Assembly: GCA_033675545.1 (NCBI GenBank)
Contig: JAWDGP010006562.1
Span: 1,061,001-1,125,000, forward strand
Direction of reading: 5' to 3'
DNA: 64,000 nt
DNA from: Elysia crispata
Taxonomy: Eukaryota > Mollusca > Gastropoda > Plakobranchidae
Part shown: positions 1 to 13,196 of the stretch, piece after piece
How positions within the stretch are numbered: position 1 is the stretch's first letter
How the letters are laid out: the number at the start of each line of letters is the position of its first letter
Program-made: the position numbers and the translations under genes
The notes under the pieces: model-generated
The model's input: the letters and a program-made list of their open reading frames with translations, nothing else
Told to the model about the DNA's origin: nothing
The model's database searches: none

Positions 1-3000
1 TTATCTTTCATTTGATGTTTGATGCCAAGATGTTAAAGGATGAATTAGTCCCTTAGAAGATGAAAACTTAATGGCTATGAGGAAGCAAAACAAACTATTT
101 GAAAAAAGAGGCCAAGATATAAAATGATCTTAGATACTCTTTAACTATTAATTTACTTCATTTTGAAAATACCATCTGACCTCATCGCTCCTCCCTACCA
201 TGATATTCTCCCAGGCATCATTTTGAAATAGCACCATACTCTTGATCTCAGATTAAACTGAGAACCAGATGCATATATCAGCTGTATATTCTAACCTCAC
301 ACGAGCAGTTATCAAACAGTCATAAGTGTGCATGAGATGCCCTTAATATTGCACGAATGCTTTAATTTTTACAGATCACTTCTGCTATGCACTCTCACAC
401 TCTTAAAACTTCATCTGAACATGCTTGGAGGGACACAAGCATAGAATGTAACCTCCAAGATATTAAAAACCACAAAAATAGCCTGTGGTAACTGAAAATT
501 GAAAGGGCAGAGTTTTATCATTTTACATAACGATTAACCTCATCTTCAATTTTACACCAAGCAAAGAGGAGCCAAGACTACTGGATTAAAATAGGCAAGC
601 ATTTTGAACACATAATAACGATTCTAGAAATAGTTTGTAAACCAAATTATATCCATATTAATCTCCTTTAAAAGCATGCAATGCTATATCGTTGAATTTT
701 CCATGATGAGTAATAAAATTTAAGTACTTTAACTGTCGTTAAAAGCGTGATCATAAGTTTGCAAGTGTGCAATTATCAGCCAAATCCTCCAATAGCATGC
801 TTCTATCCCTCATAACATCAGAAGTAGTCCGTGAATGTACTATATTTGGTGTAGAGTTAAGATGAAATTCTAATCCTAATATAATTTTGTTAAAATTCAT
901 CATTTCAATTACTGTCTTTTTAAGTGCACACTAAACCTCTTTTTGGACCCACTTTAGCATTGATCGCATAATTATTTAATCATTAGACTTAAAGACAACG
1001 CCCTTTTTTTTTTTTGTTTTTCAAAACTCAGTTTTTGTGCTTGTCTACCTATTTTCAAATGATTAATATAGCATTGGAAAAGGTTCACATGCCACTAATT
1101 TCAAGGTACCTGAATCAAAGCATAAGCCTCCATCGTCTCAGGTGGCAGACAGGTAAAATCATAAAATGACCTTCCTGATCTCATTAAATTAAGTCAGTTA
1201 CAACCAAATATCCAAGCAGTTTCCAAGTATCTTTCAGACGACACATACGTAACAACACGCATATACAAGAGTAAAGCCTAGTAGTAGTGCACTTTTATGA
1301 CGTCATACTGTTGGATGATGATAAAAATTTCCTCCTGAATCGATGCTTATCGCTGTAGGCAACAACCTCTATTCTATGCTGAGAAGACAGTTATGGCCTA
1401 TGCCACTGTGCACCTCAGTAGTACATGTCATAAGACTCTTTTAATTGAATTTGACTCACTATTGTATCATCCCGTGAAAATCTAAAGTGAGCGCCATTTA
1501 ACGGTTGTCATTTCATTGTATCAGAGACATAGACCAAGATAATCAAAGTATGGATAATGCAATTCCCACATAGGGTTTACTTCTTCATAACCTTTCTACT
1601 GTGAGGGTGGAAACTTCAAAAAGGGAAAGAAAACAACTGCAAAATTACTTGCTACTTTTACAGAATCACAAAAGATGAATTATTTATTTATTTTTTTAAA
1701 TAAAAGAGACGACCGCTTTATTTATCTAGAACCGTCACTCTTCTCGTTGGCAATTGTTTGATTCTTAGATATCTGAAACTGGAAATATCCTGAAAAATGC
1801 GTAGATAGACAACAATAGATTTTCTCGTTTTTTTTTTAAGAATTGTTCCTAAGCAAGGCCATAATTATATTTATCAACTTGCAGTCCGATCCTTTCCACT
1901 TGTTTCGCATTCATAGTTTTTTCTAGAATAAATTAATGAGCATCGAATAAATTGTCGCCCTGGCCGTTATGCATGGGCTGTCAGCGCTTTTTAGTCTATT
2001 CTCAATTTCGGACGAAACAGAAGTAGAGGAAAATTAGTGTGTTCTTATCGTTCCTGTGCGACCGACACAAACGCGGCTAATTCTTTACTATAACTTGAGT
2101 TTTGAGTTAAGGGTCTATACTTAAAACTCGGCGATCAGTGATGTGTCAGCAATCTTCTCTGTGATACATGGTATACTCAAATGTGAACACTCGTCAGTTT
2201 CTCGATGAATGAAAATGATTTTCAATGAAAGTCCTAGGTATGAAATAAAACTACGAAACTTTTCATTTTAAAGTTAAGCGGGTATCGCTAAAAAGTCAGT
2301 TAAGTCTAAAATTATGATTTTTGATGCTGCTTTTAATGGGACAAAGAAGTCAAGATGTTTTTGCTTTCTAAGTGTGAAACTTATCGTTTAAGATTTCAAA
2401 AGCCTACAATTCCACGTGTAGACATCGAGATCGAATCCCCCCCCCCCCCCCCCCCCCCCAACCAAAAAAAAAAAAAAAAAAAAAAAAAAAAAGCAGTTGC
2501 TTTTCCAGTATCCAGTCATTGAAAAAATGAGGACGCATACGATAAGTTGAACTTTTAAGTTGAATGTCCATACAATACTTAAAAGTTGGTGGATTTGAAT
2601 AGTCTTACGCTTGTGTAGTAGTGCTTCAAACCTCACTACCAACCCGACTGAACCATGGACAATTTTTCCACATTAACCTTAAAGTGGCTATACACGGCTC
2701 ATAGGTTTTCGCGATTCGTCTCCTGACGATCATTTTGGCAATAACTTGCCTAGTATATCGTGATGTTGCAGTAATTTATCGACATTGAAAGCTTTTGCAA
2801 GCGCAGGAGCTTTTCTTGCGGGCGAGAGATTCGGCTTTCTTGACTGAAAATAATAAGCTAAATATAGATGCTTTTTAATGATGTTTTAGAGATTTAAAAT
2901 TTAGGAACCGTAATCACCCGTGCGCACGTTATTAAATTTTTGCATGTTAGGTATTTTTAACTTGCAAATAACTGACAATACCAATTTCAGATTTTAGGAT

Positions 3001-3260
3001 TGGATGGCTGGCTGTTAACTAGAAAATGGGGGTCTCGCATGATCTGGATCTCAATGTTGACCAAAACTTTCAAGACTTTTGACAAATGTTTATTGAAGCG
3101 TGGAGCGTTTAATGATATGTCCAATAACTGCGGTTTAGATATCTGGACGAAATATTCAAATTTATTTCTTTTTACTATTTGTCTCTGAAAACATGTTAAA
3201 GATTGTGTGCACTATTCTCAACTCAAAATTAAAATGCTAAGTAATAGAATCTAGTTTTAG
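1..3260. other. No gene recognised; left flank / upstream of pinin exons
   Basis: AT-rich DNA with no open frame that looks conserved on either strand. It could hold the 5' intron or promoter of pinin, because the first recognised pinin exon lies downstream and its N-terminal exon(s) are not accounted for. The only obvious structure is a C-run followed by an A-run near 2438-2492. The open frames across that tract are low-complexity artefacts. Confidence 0.5.
2437..2492. repeat. Poly(C)-poly(A) homopolymer tract
   Basis: About 23 consecutive C residues, a short AACC spacer, then close to 28 A residues. On the opposite strand this reads T-run then G-run. The layout recurs at about 54.63 kb and 58.79 kb. 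Confidence 0.95.
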
Positions 3261-3316
3261 GGAGAGATTTTCAGGTATAGAGAACTGGCATATGAAAGAG
3301 TTAAAACTACTCAGAA
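3261..3316 (+). CDS. Possible small upstream pinin exon (tentative)
   Basis: A stop-free stretch follows an AG at 3259-3260 (TTTTAG) and precedes a GT at 3317 (weak donor gtacga). It reads GEIFRYRELAYERVKTTQ plus two bases. Its end phase (two bases of a codon) is what the exon at 4712 needs, and the completed codon would be Lys directly before NRRMFG. This is phase compatibility, not homology: I cannot align the peptide to the pinin N-terminus, and the donor is poor. It may be chance. Confidence 0.15.
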
Positions 3317-4711
3317 GTACGAAAGGATTATTTCTTTGGAACTAGAGGAGAGACTCTCTTGACAAACCTTCACATAAAAACTAAATTGTAATGTTTTAGC
3401 ATGCACTTAAATATTAAGGCGTGGATATTTTGGAATATATTTTATAATGTAGTCTTCCACTCTTTATTTCTTTATTTTTCTTTTTTTTTAAAGCATAAAG
3501 CAAACAATTGGTGAAAGAGAAAAAAAATTGCAAAATGTCTGTTAATATAACATTGAAAACTTTAGGAAACGAACATATTGAAATAAAGAATGCGATAAAA
3601 AATTATCGTTTCCAAGGTCAAGATTTTATGAATGGGATAGGTTTATTTAATGTTTCAGATGTTTTGGGTGTTATCTGCAGGGGAATCTAGAGACAGAGAC
3701 ACTAGATCTTGCGTTTGAGGATGCTGATCAAAGAACGCTGCCGAGGGAAGTACATTTTGTTTTGTTTTTTAACACTCAGGCTAGACTAGGCCGTGGTCTA
3801 TAAAGTATGCACGGCAGTAGCTGATACACACTACTGAGGTTTCGCAGACAATTTACGAACCACTGATCACAAATCATAACGTAACTAGCACGTGGTTTCG
3901 CTTGTGCCTTGTGCAAATCGCTCTGCATTGTTTACACCATAAAGACGCGTTAGTCGGGAAAATACGTAAGCTATCCAGGCGCCACGAACATTGTGTCGGA
4001 TCATGTAAATGTAACAGAGAACCATGAAGTATAGAGTACATATAGTACTCTGATGTTAGCGGGCTACATTATTACTAAGTAGTGTTAGAGTATCACAAGG
4101 TAATCATGTAACTTTTGCAAGGAGTTTCTGCAAATGATGTTGGTCAGTCTAAAAATTTTCTGATCTATTCTAGCTAAGGGCCTGTTAGCCGCGTCTGCGA
4201 AAACCTCAAAATTACATGTATTGAGGTTTCAATGCTGCCAGGGCCCTCGATTTATTTCATTGGTAAAAGAAAGAAAACAATTTTCTCATTATACACAAGG
4301 ATCCGACTAAGCTCAAATCAAATCAAACAACGCAAGTGGATTGTCCCATTTCTCACTTAAGATTTCAAGCCATTTGTTTCACATTATAAGCAATGATATT
4401 GAAGAAGTTAAGCCGTTATGCTATATAAGACATTCGTGACACGCAAGTTGTTACAGAAATGGACAGTTTTGGAAACGGATTCAGGTTTTTAACTTCAGGT
4501 AAATCGTTTGTGGTCCATTCCAAAATTAGGCAGATTAGACAGGTTTTAAACATTACTATCCTGAATTAATTATTTAATTTATTCAGAACCATGGTTCTAT
4601 TTCCTGTTTCCATGGCTTTGATGAATTTCATCTTTAGTAAGGAAAGCATCCCGAGGCGTGAAATTATTACTTTATTGTGCTCCTTTTTTCTCTCTTTATT
4701 TTCATGAACAG
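3317..4711. other. Probable pinin intron or 5' region, no recognised exon
   Basis: No conserved reading frame seen. A short frame at 3534 (start MSVNITLKTLG) has a good start context but is unrecognised. A TATA-like ctatataag near 4421 lies about 40 bases upstream of an ATG at 4459 that is soon followed by a gtaaat donor. That donor leaves one codon base, whereas the next pinin exon needs two, so this ATG exon is not a compatible pinin start. Confidence 0.35.
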
Positions 4712-4787
4712 GAACAGGCGAATGTTTGGACTTTTGCTCGGAACACTTAACAGATTTAAAAAAGAGTCCAAGACACTTGAGACAAAG
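4712..4787 (+). CDS. PNN: Pinin, internal exon with the NRRxFGLLxGTL motif
   Basis: Pinin is a nuclear speckle protein associated with the exon junction complex, and it acts in pre-mRNA splicing and export. This 76-base exon has an acceptor at ...gaacag and donor AAG|gtattt. It reads NRRMFGLLLGTLNRFKKES then KTLETK, the strongly conserved pinin block that precedes the long basic/acidic helix. It starts with the last base of a split codon and ends in phase 0, which fits the next exon. An in-frame ATG at 4704 sits just inside the preceding intron. The upstream exons encoding the pinin N-terminus were not identified with confidence. Confidence 0.88.
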
Positions 4788-4920
4788 GTATTTTCAATCC
4801 CTGATTTTGGCAATATGTTTTGTCATACCCCATGTTCTTTCTGTTGAAAGATTTTCTATAGGCAACCTTTTCTTCAAGCTGACAAACATTAATATTTGTA
4901 TATATATTTATACTTGTAGG

Positions 4921-4922
<2 letters not shown>

Positions 4923-4995
<73 letters not shown>
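4923..4995. repeat. (TA)n microsatellite
   Basis: Uninterrupted TA dinucleotides, more than 30 units, inside the first long pinin intron. Confidence 0.98.
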
Positions 4996-4998
<3 letters not shown>

Positions 4999-6560
4999 AA
5001 ATTTATAATTGCGTTTTGAGAGTTCAGTTGTGTCTTAACGGTTTTGGGGAAACACCACTATACCTGATGATTCTTTGAGGCTGTATAAATCATTACGTCC
5101 ATGTCATACTGTATATTTAATGTTTGCTAAGTGTCTAGTAGCTGTGTTAAGGGATGCTCATAGAGCAGTAATGAAAATGTGCCTGAGATTGCAGGGTTTT
5201 GCATTCATCAAGGTTGCAAAGGTCTTTAAAAAAACAACAACGTTGAAATGGACATATTGCCAAGGTACCTTAAAAACCTCAGAAATTGTCTTTTAAGTAG
5301 GCCTTGCAAGTGCCTGAATTTCCTGGGTTTGAACTTAGAGGTTTGTGACACACACACAAAATGACAATATAGGAATACATGTATTGCGTTCTGCCTTGTA
5401 TAGAAATTTTTATGATTTTATTTGCTGTATTAAGGATCTCATGCAGATACTTTTTTTCTTTGTATTATATGCCTACATATTGTTTTTTTCAATATATAGT
5501 TAGTGTTCTTTTCTGGCCACCTGAGTCTGGAAACCAAACAAAGCCTAGAGTAACTCAGAACTGAGAAGAATTAGACAAAGTGCATTCATCTATTTTATTT
5601 CACCCATTACTGCAATTTTTTTTTTTAATCAAAGCTGACAGTGAAAACCAACTTTTAAACCAATCAAAGAACACCAGCATTTTTATACTTTACATCTATA
5701 TCTGAGGTGACACAATCAATCCCAAGTAACTTTTTACAGCTCTGAAGTCTGTCTTACGTTTAATTTTTTTTCCTAAATGCATATTTGTGTGTGTGTGTTT
5801 TCTTTTTCTGCATCTAAAGAATGTTTTGCTCCCTTGGGCTGGGTTGACATCTGTGTATAAAAGTGGATTGCACCATTATTACCCAACCCACACCTTTGAA
5901 AGAAGAAAAGCCGTGTTCGAACAATTCTATTTTTAAAACTTGGGCCCTGGATTTGCGTGAAAATTTTGAAGTACGTTAACAACGTAAAGAGAATTCCTGT
6001 TTTCTAGACTTTGTCCCCGCAATTCCTCCGACCAAGCGGATCTGTCATTCCCACCTCAATTTATGTCTTCGTGTCTTCAAATCCATGCGCTTATCGGATC
6101 TCGAACAGTTACTGTTGATGCTAGATCTAGATTCAAGGTCTAGTTAAAGAACGGGGTCATTAGGGATGAAAGACTAGGCTGCCTGTCCACAAATTGTTTC
6201 TACTCGGTGACAGGGAGTTGAGGCGTGCTTGTTTGAAGAATAACAACAGCTGTGTAGAGCACTTGATTGAAATTTAAGATCTGCGAATGGGATGAAAGTC
6301 ACAATGTCGAATTTTTTTAAAGGCGGACGTTTTCTTTCTCTTATTGAGGACTGCTTGTTCGAAGAAAACGTGATATAACATCGAACAAATTCGAAGAAAA
6401 CGTAGAAATAAGAAGCGAATCAAAAGGGGAAAACGAACGAGTTCGAGGATTTCGTGATTTCGAGGGATCCGTGTTCCATCTAATCGTTTTTCATTGTAAT
6501 TGTAATTGTAATTTGATCGGTCAAAACTTTAAGAGTAATAATAACTGTCATCGTCGCCTT

Positions 6561-7385
6561 TTCTTCCGGAGTCGCGCTTGCGAATGTAAACAACACATCT
6601 GCGTCTTTTGCACGCATTTCGTACTTCAATTGTTTTTTTTTTTTTTTTCTCTCTAAAATATCTACCAAATCTATTGTAAACAAGGAACCTTAGAAACATT
6701 CAGGTTAAGCTATTTTATTAATTTGCCGCTCTTAATTTGACATGCATGAGTTACACAGATTGTGACTAGATTTAGAACAACTGTAAGCTTCAGCAATCAA
6801 GGGTACCCTAATAAATTTTTAAAAATTTGGGACCTTAAAAGTTGTTTTCCCCTTCTTGATATTGCCAAAACAGTTGCACGTTGTTTTCTTTTCTGTTTGT
6901 TCCATTTTTTTTTCACTACATCAGATCGAGCACTACACTATATCTGTAATGGGTCATCAGCACCTCATTATGGTCTTGGTGGAGAGATAAACTGAAGGGA
7001 AGGCTCCTGAAAAGATAGCACCCAATTTTTTTTTTGCTTAAAATCTCTCCTTCATTTTAAGAACATGTCAACCTAAGACGAATTCCAATGTCTCAAGATT
7101 CTATGTATTTTAAAACAACTATGAGTGGAGTAGATATAATCTGTTATTGTTGTAAAGTTTGCTTTTCTTTATTGCAGTAGTCCTCCCCACCTGTTCATTG
7201 TTGTAAAGTTTGCTTTTCTTTATTGCAGTAGTCTTCCCCACCTGTTCATTGTTGTAAAGTTTGCTTTTCTTCTGTGCGATGCTATGACTCTGGGGGATAT
7301 AAGTTGGCTTTTTTTCTCTTCTTAGTTAGCATTTCCTAAACGTCATTGTTTCTCACCTGTTCATTTTAATGGGCGACCATGCATG
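6561..7385 (+). repeat. Dispersed repeat family 1, copy a
   Basis: Alignable by eye along most of its length with 60010-60840, and in part with 59130-59400, 16930-17440 and 22140-22300. Shared landmarks, in order, are: a gaatgtaaac block, 'tagaaacattcaggtta', 'agctattttattaattt', 'gggacctt', the block near 6930 'cagatcgagcactacact', 'gggtcatcagcacc', then 'gtaaagtttgcttttcttt' and 'gggcgacca'. No intact protein is encoded, so it is probably a non-autonomous element. Confidence 0.8.
7146..7297 (+). repeat. 51-base tandem triplication inside repeat family 1
   Basis: Three head-to-tail units beginning near 7146, 7197 and 7248, each starting attgttgtaaagtttgcttt. The first two are almost identical through 'cccacctgttc' and the third diverges after the first 25 or so bases. 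The copy near 60.6 kb has a more diverged version of the same duplication. Confidence 0.9.
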
Positions 7386-8123
7386 TTAAATCTAATACAC
7401 TGAATTAGATCTGCTTACTGTGATCATACGGAATTCAGATACAATGTATTTCCAGACTTACCAGTTTCAAATTCAGCAGCTATAGTATATTTGTTTAATT
7501 TAGATCATCAACTATATATTCTAAAATCTACTGTATTGATGTTTCGTATAGACCCGAGACTCGAGAGCTTATTCTGAGCTTCATTAAGATTTCTTTTAGA
7601 GTTGTGTTTGGAAAAAAGGCAATATAAGAGTTCTAAACTCCACACCCATGCAGAAATGAATAGATCCATAGCAAGCTTCCTTATCAGTTAGGCTCACAGA
7701 ATAGTCTTTATATCTGCTAGATTGCTGAGAAAGAGAAAGGGGGTGGCGGTAACCTTAAGATATGTTTCAAAGGGTACCAGTAGTTAGTGAAAATGACAGG
7801 TATCTTAGGGTGGTTCATCTAATCAAATTTATCCCATTTGCCATAATTAAAAATATTTAGTAATAATGCAGCATATAGCCTTGGCTTGCTATTTCCTTAA
7901 AAGTTGTGTCAAATCGTGTATGACTGTTACCAGGGTGGCTTTGTGAACTTGATACTCAACATCATGCTTTGCTTTTTAATGTAAATTGGTTAAAACGTGG
8001 CGACTTAACAGAGTGGCCCATGACAGTTTATGGTTACATTAATTCTAAAAGATTTATTTCTTCCAAGTCTCTTTCAGACATATGAGAATTGATTGAGATC
8101 AGATTGTCGCCTCTATGATAGTG

Positions 8124-8335
<212 letters not shown>

Positions 8336-9407
8336 CTTTTGCAAGATTATACATCTTCATTTCTAAAGCATATTTAAGAAAATTATAGTAATTGCATAAT
8401 ATTAAGAGTTAAAAACATTTTAAAGCCATGCTTGATGAGTGCAAGATAGATCTAGCCTAGGTTTAATGGAAATAATTTAAAAGTTAGACCACTGTATCGC
8501 TGCTGCCTACTGATTATTAACTTGTATCACCTTTTCAATGTTTTGTTTTATTTTAAAAAATCCATTTTAGATTGTCCATTACAATTTGACTTGCAAAACT
8601 TATTTAAATCTATTTTCCATTCGTGCACAATACCTTGGTTTTCAAAGCCATTGGAAATGATATTCACCGATATCCGCCAACGTGATCTTAAAAACTTTGA
8701 GGCTAGGCCTTAGGCTCTCTAAAACAGTCTTTAGCTCTCTTTAAAAATCTGCCCATTATAACCTTAACGGCATATCTTGCCTCTGCCTTTTGTACTTTAA
8801 ATTTAATGTTTGTGTTAAGCAGTTCACAATTTATCATTCTCTTTAAAAGTACATTATTGGTCTACGGACTCGGCTTCCAACATACAAGCACATTTAACAC
8901 AGTGTCACCCACCTGTTTATTCCGATCAGTTGCTGCTCCCAAAAATTGTTAAAACTTAAATATATGTTATGATTTCATAAAAGCATGACATGTTAGTAGC
9001 TGGGTAAAAAGAGCATTATGCAGGAGGGTAAACGTAGACCTTAACTTGACATTGCTCCTCATGTGTTTTTTTTTTCCCTTTTCTGGCCTCACATACTGGT
9101 TGGTTACAAATTTCATGTAGAATCACTTCAGAAAAATTGGGACCATGTAGAAGTTAAAGGGATTGTGGGGGCCTCATCCATTAAATGAAATTTGTAAAAA
9201 TTTGTTGTAGAAATCAAATGTTTGGTTAGGATCTGAGTAATTCAATCAGCACATGAGGATTGGACCACTATGTGGTCGTTTCCCAAAATGTATTGGAAGT
9301 TTGTGTCCCCTGATTAACTCACAAAACAAATGTCATTATTGAAGATTGCTAATCTTAGCTCCTAAGTGGGGATATTATCAGTGATGTTTGTTTTATGTGT
9401 GATCTAG

Positions 9408-9563
9408 GATGTAAGGAGGAAGAAGATAGAGGAGAAACTTGAGGAAAAAGCAGAAAAGGAGCGCAAAAAGTTTAAACAAGAAACCAAGCTTTTAATGGAG
9501 GAGATGCATTTGGAACAATCGAAAATCTCAAGGTTGGAACAGAAGATGGAAATGGTTCAAGAG
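9408..9563 (+). CDS. PNN: Pinin, coiled-coil exon
   Basis: A 156-base exon, phase 0 at both ends (GATCTAG|GAT... GAG|gtgagt). It encodes 52 residues, starting DVRRKKIEEKLEEKAEKE and ending SRLEQKMEMVQE. This matches the conserved pinin helix of alternating basic and acidic residues that runs into a LEQK-E motif, thought to be the coiled-coil region of pinin. It joins the previous exon in frame (…LETK then DVRRKK…). There are no frame breaks, so this reads as a functional gene rather than a processed copy. Confidence 0.9.
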
Positions 9564-12317
9564 GTGAGTATATTTTAGAATTATTGACAAGGAATTTTGA
9601 TTTAATATTTCGAGCCATGGTCCCGCTTTACAGGATAAAAAAAATACACAAGTCCATTCTTTGTTGCTTTTTGCGATAAAAATGTACGAAATTTAATACA
9701 TCTCTTTCTGCCATCCTCTCCCCCTCTGAATCTCTTACCATTAGTTCAAAGAGGGAGAAAGTATCACCTTTTCATTGGTTTATAGTCTTAGCAAAGGTGC
9801 AAGGCCTCTTGAGTAATTAAAATGGGCGTTTAAAAGAGGATAACAAATTAGCTGGCCAGTGAACGTCTTATATTATGAGCGCTGCAGCACCTCACCCTCC
9901 CCTTCTGCCTTTTCTCCTCCTCCTCCTCCTCATCATCATCATCATCATAATCAACATTTTCACCGGTGTGATTAATGTTGCTATGATTGTTTTTATCATC
10001 ATTATCATCATCACCATAACTATTGTAATTCTTATTTCCTAAACTGTTATTTTAATTATTACATATTTGCAGATGTACTGGTTCCACATTGCCGATAGTT
10101 TTTTGTAGGATAATTCTTTTTCCAATGACAGTTGAACTTAAGAAATAGTGCTGGAGTCTACTCGATATCTTACTATCCGTCGAGTATCGAGTCCCGTGGC
10201 TCAGGGTGCCGCGGGCACGGCACGTCTCGACCCGAGGGCCTAAAGTTAAGAGACGACTCTTGAGTTACATCGAGTAGCAAGTTACTGAAAGCACCCATAA
10301 CACTCTTTGGCACCCCTGTAAACGCACATACCCAAACATACCCACATGCCGTCTGTCCACCGTATCACACACGACCCTTGAACAGTGCAGTGTGCGTAGA
10401 TTGACAGTAGAGGCCTGAAACATTACCTCACATTAATTACGGTGTAGGTCTGTGAGGAGTCTCACTTTTCTTCTGTTGATTTTTTTTTAATTCATCCCAT
10501 TACTGTATCCTACTCCCCTCCTTTCCTTCCTCCCTCCACTCCACCCCTCTCCCCTAACTTTCCCTTGTGCCTAAGTGGTGCTGAGTGATGTATGGCGGGA
10601 AGGTCAATTACAAACATTATCGTCAGGGCAAAGCTTAAATACAATGGGTGCGCACTACTAGGGTTAAATTAACGGTCTACTTGTCTGCAATATAGGGTAA
10701 CATCGACCAGAATCGTCTCAGACTCACCCATGACATGTGTTAGCCGGCAAGTACGTTTGATATCGTGGATTAAAACAAAACATAACAAAACAAGAAAGCA
10801 TGGGCATATTAGACTTGCTCCAATGTCAAGTTCATAGAGGTACCACCCAGCTATCATTACCTGAATAAAAAACATAGTAGGGATGTGAGATTGCCGTTGA
10901 TTGCCTTCTTATCTTAGATCTCCGCATGCAGAAATTTCACCCTATTCGGGATGTTTTATTTTCTTCGCTATAGCTTCGTCATAAAGTTCTACTATCATTC
11001 AGAGAACTGGTGTCTTCATTGGGCCATATACATGTATATTTTCCTCCAATGAGCTGGCGTTTGAGAAGTTTGACATCTTGTTGATGGGCTTATTTGCACA
11101 TCAACCATATAGACAAGCTTTTGAGAATGTATGGCTCCCATTCAAAAGAAAAGAAAAAGGAAAGGGAACAGCAACAGCCACCAAATAAATACAAAGGCTT
11201 TTTTATATATATATATATATATATAATTTTTGAAATGCAAATTAAAATAGACTGAAACCTGCATCGAGTCCAAGCAGAGCACTCTACTTCTGAACACAAA
11301 CACAATGTCCTGGACTAGAAAATGTACCCGTTCATTTTTTATGTAAACTATAAAGTCAATAGGTGAACTATTTTGATCTTTTAAGCATTTAATAGGTGGA
11401 CCCAATTGCAATAAGCATGCACTGCAAGGCATTTAAAACAAACAATTTAACTTGCCGAACGCCTATGGGAATGAAAATATATTGTACTATATCTACAAAA
11501 TTTTGGAGGTTTTTTTCGCACAAGGAATTTACTTTTTGACACACGAACTGTAGTTTACTTTGCAACGGAGTAATTTTGTTAATTTTTCATTCAAGGACCA
11601 ACCATTTTGCTCTGTATTTCAATTCTGTTAAATTTTCTCAATTTTAACGTGTGGATGTACACGATTTTTATAGACCGACCAAGCTTTTAGCTATGTACAA
11701 TGATGTACGCCCCAGTAATCACCATTATCCTTCAGCCATGGGCGTGCAAACTTTAGGGCCCAAACGCACCAGAACTCTGACTCGGAACATGGATCTAGCC
11801 GTCTGACCTGCTGGCCTGAGTTTTGCAAGTGCGGTAACTGCCCTAAGCCTTGCTACTCATAACTGGCCTTCACCTTACTAATCTTGGCTTGTCCGTCTAT
11901 GTAAATAAAATAGTAGCAGAACTAGGTCTAGCTTTTAATATTATAGGCTTTTAACTCGATTTCAGTCTGACTCTCTTTTGGCAATGCGACTCGAAGTAGA
12001 TTAGTCTACAATGTAAAATTTCCGGCCATTGTCGGAAATGGAAGAATTTTGATGCTGAGATTAGATATTTAGAGAAATTTCAACCGTATGTTTCTCATAC
12101 ATTCACAACTGGTACTAGGGTTAACCTAGTTGAGATGATAGCAACCATTACACTAAGCTAGGCTACAACATTCACGGATTGGATCCTTGATCATAGCGAA
12201 TTATTTTTAAATAACTAGATTAAAGCTGTAAAAAATTGAACACCAAATGTGGGACCCCCTTAGCAACCAAGTTTTTATATCAAGTAGTTTATTAATCTTT
12301 TTCGTCTCTGTTTCTAG
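9564..12317 (+). other. PNN: Pinin intron, 2.75 kb
   Basis: Bounded by gtgagt and ctag. It contains short (TCC)n/(TCA)n runs near 9914-9950, a locally GC-richer patch at about 10140-10300, and a short (TA)n at about 11205. No exon recognised. Confidence 0.75.
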
Positions 12318-12456
12318 CATGCTGATCGAGAGGCAGAGATCATGAAATTGAAAAACTTCGTTGTGACAAAGGCCAAACCCAAAATCTTTTGGAAACCAGT
12401 GCAGATGTCAACAGCTGCTGAAAACAAGATAAAGGATTCTAAGAAATTTGTTGAAG
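12318..12456 (+). CDS. PNN: Pinin, conserved core exon
   Basis: A 139-base exon (tctag|CAT ... GAAG|gtaagc), starting in phase 0 and ending after one base of a codon. It encodes HADREAEIMKLKNFVVTKAK, then PKIFWKPVQMSTAAENKI and KDSKKFVEG. The pattern of an acidic helix, a T-KAKP-IFW/Y-P segment, a 'MxxAxxxKIxxS' segment and an ending in EG is the signature end of the conserved pinin/SDK/memA domain. Substitutions relative to vertebrate pinin are consistent with distance, not decay. Confidence 0.92.
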
Positions 12457-13196
12457 GTAAGCTACAAAATAAACATGCATATGCTCTTTTCTTTTAATGT
12501 GAAACTGAAAGCTTCAAAGATGCCCGTATTTTTTTTTTTGTTTTTTTTTTTGTTTTTTTTGTTTTTTTGTTTTTTTTTGTTTGTTGTGAATCATGCCATA
12601 TTAGGTAATAAGGATCGCAAACCCATACATTATGATCTTACTTTTTAAAACCAAAGTTCAGATTCAGGTCAGCAAACAAACCTCTCTCAGTTTGATTTTA
12701 TCTCTAGTTGCTGTAATATAACCTAATCACTGGGTAGGTTGGCTTCGGATACCTGATTGTTTGGTCACTTAATCTCTGTGTCTGGGTTGAAAAATAATAG
12801 TTGCCTAGAAAAAAGAATGGTTCAGAAAGTATCCAAAAACTCCTGTTAAATACAGGCTTTATTTTGATTTTAGAAGTTAGAGGCTCTGATCAATGATACA
12901 GTCATTTTTGTGGGAGAAAAGAATACAAGGACCCTAAGGGGTCATTGCAAACTCCAAAGAGTCTTATGCATTTTGACTGACCTTGGTAACAACACAGTAG
13001 AGTATTTTTTTTTTTTTTAAATACATTCTCAAGTTTCAAGTTATTGTGGAGCATTTTTAGATCATGCCTTTTATCACTTCACTATTGTATGTTTTTTTTT
13101 CTTATTTTTTTTTTTTTTAATTATGCTGATATCAACCAGATTTTTTTTTCATTTAACTTAATTTAATTTTATTTTTGTTTCCTCTTCTATTCTCAG
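12457..13196 (+). other. PNN: Pinin intron, 0.74 kb
   Basis: Begins gtaagc and ends ttctcag. T-rich, with several T-runs (12532-12581, 13002-13018, 13091-13119). No coding content seen. Confidence 0.85.

Noticed and set aside
4421..4520. TATA-like box with ATG and donor as a pinin first exon
   Set aside because: The donor leaves one codon base and the next exon needs two. No resemblance to the pinin N-terminus.
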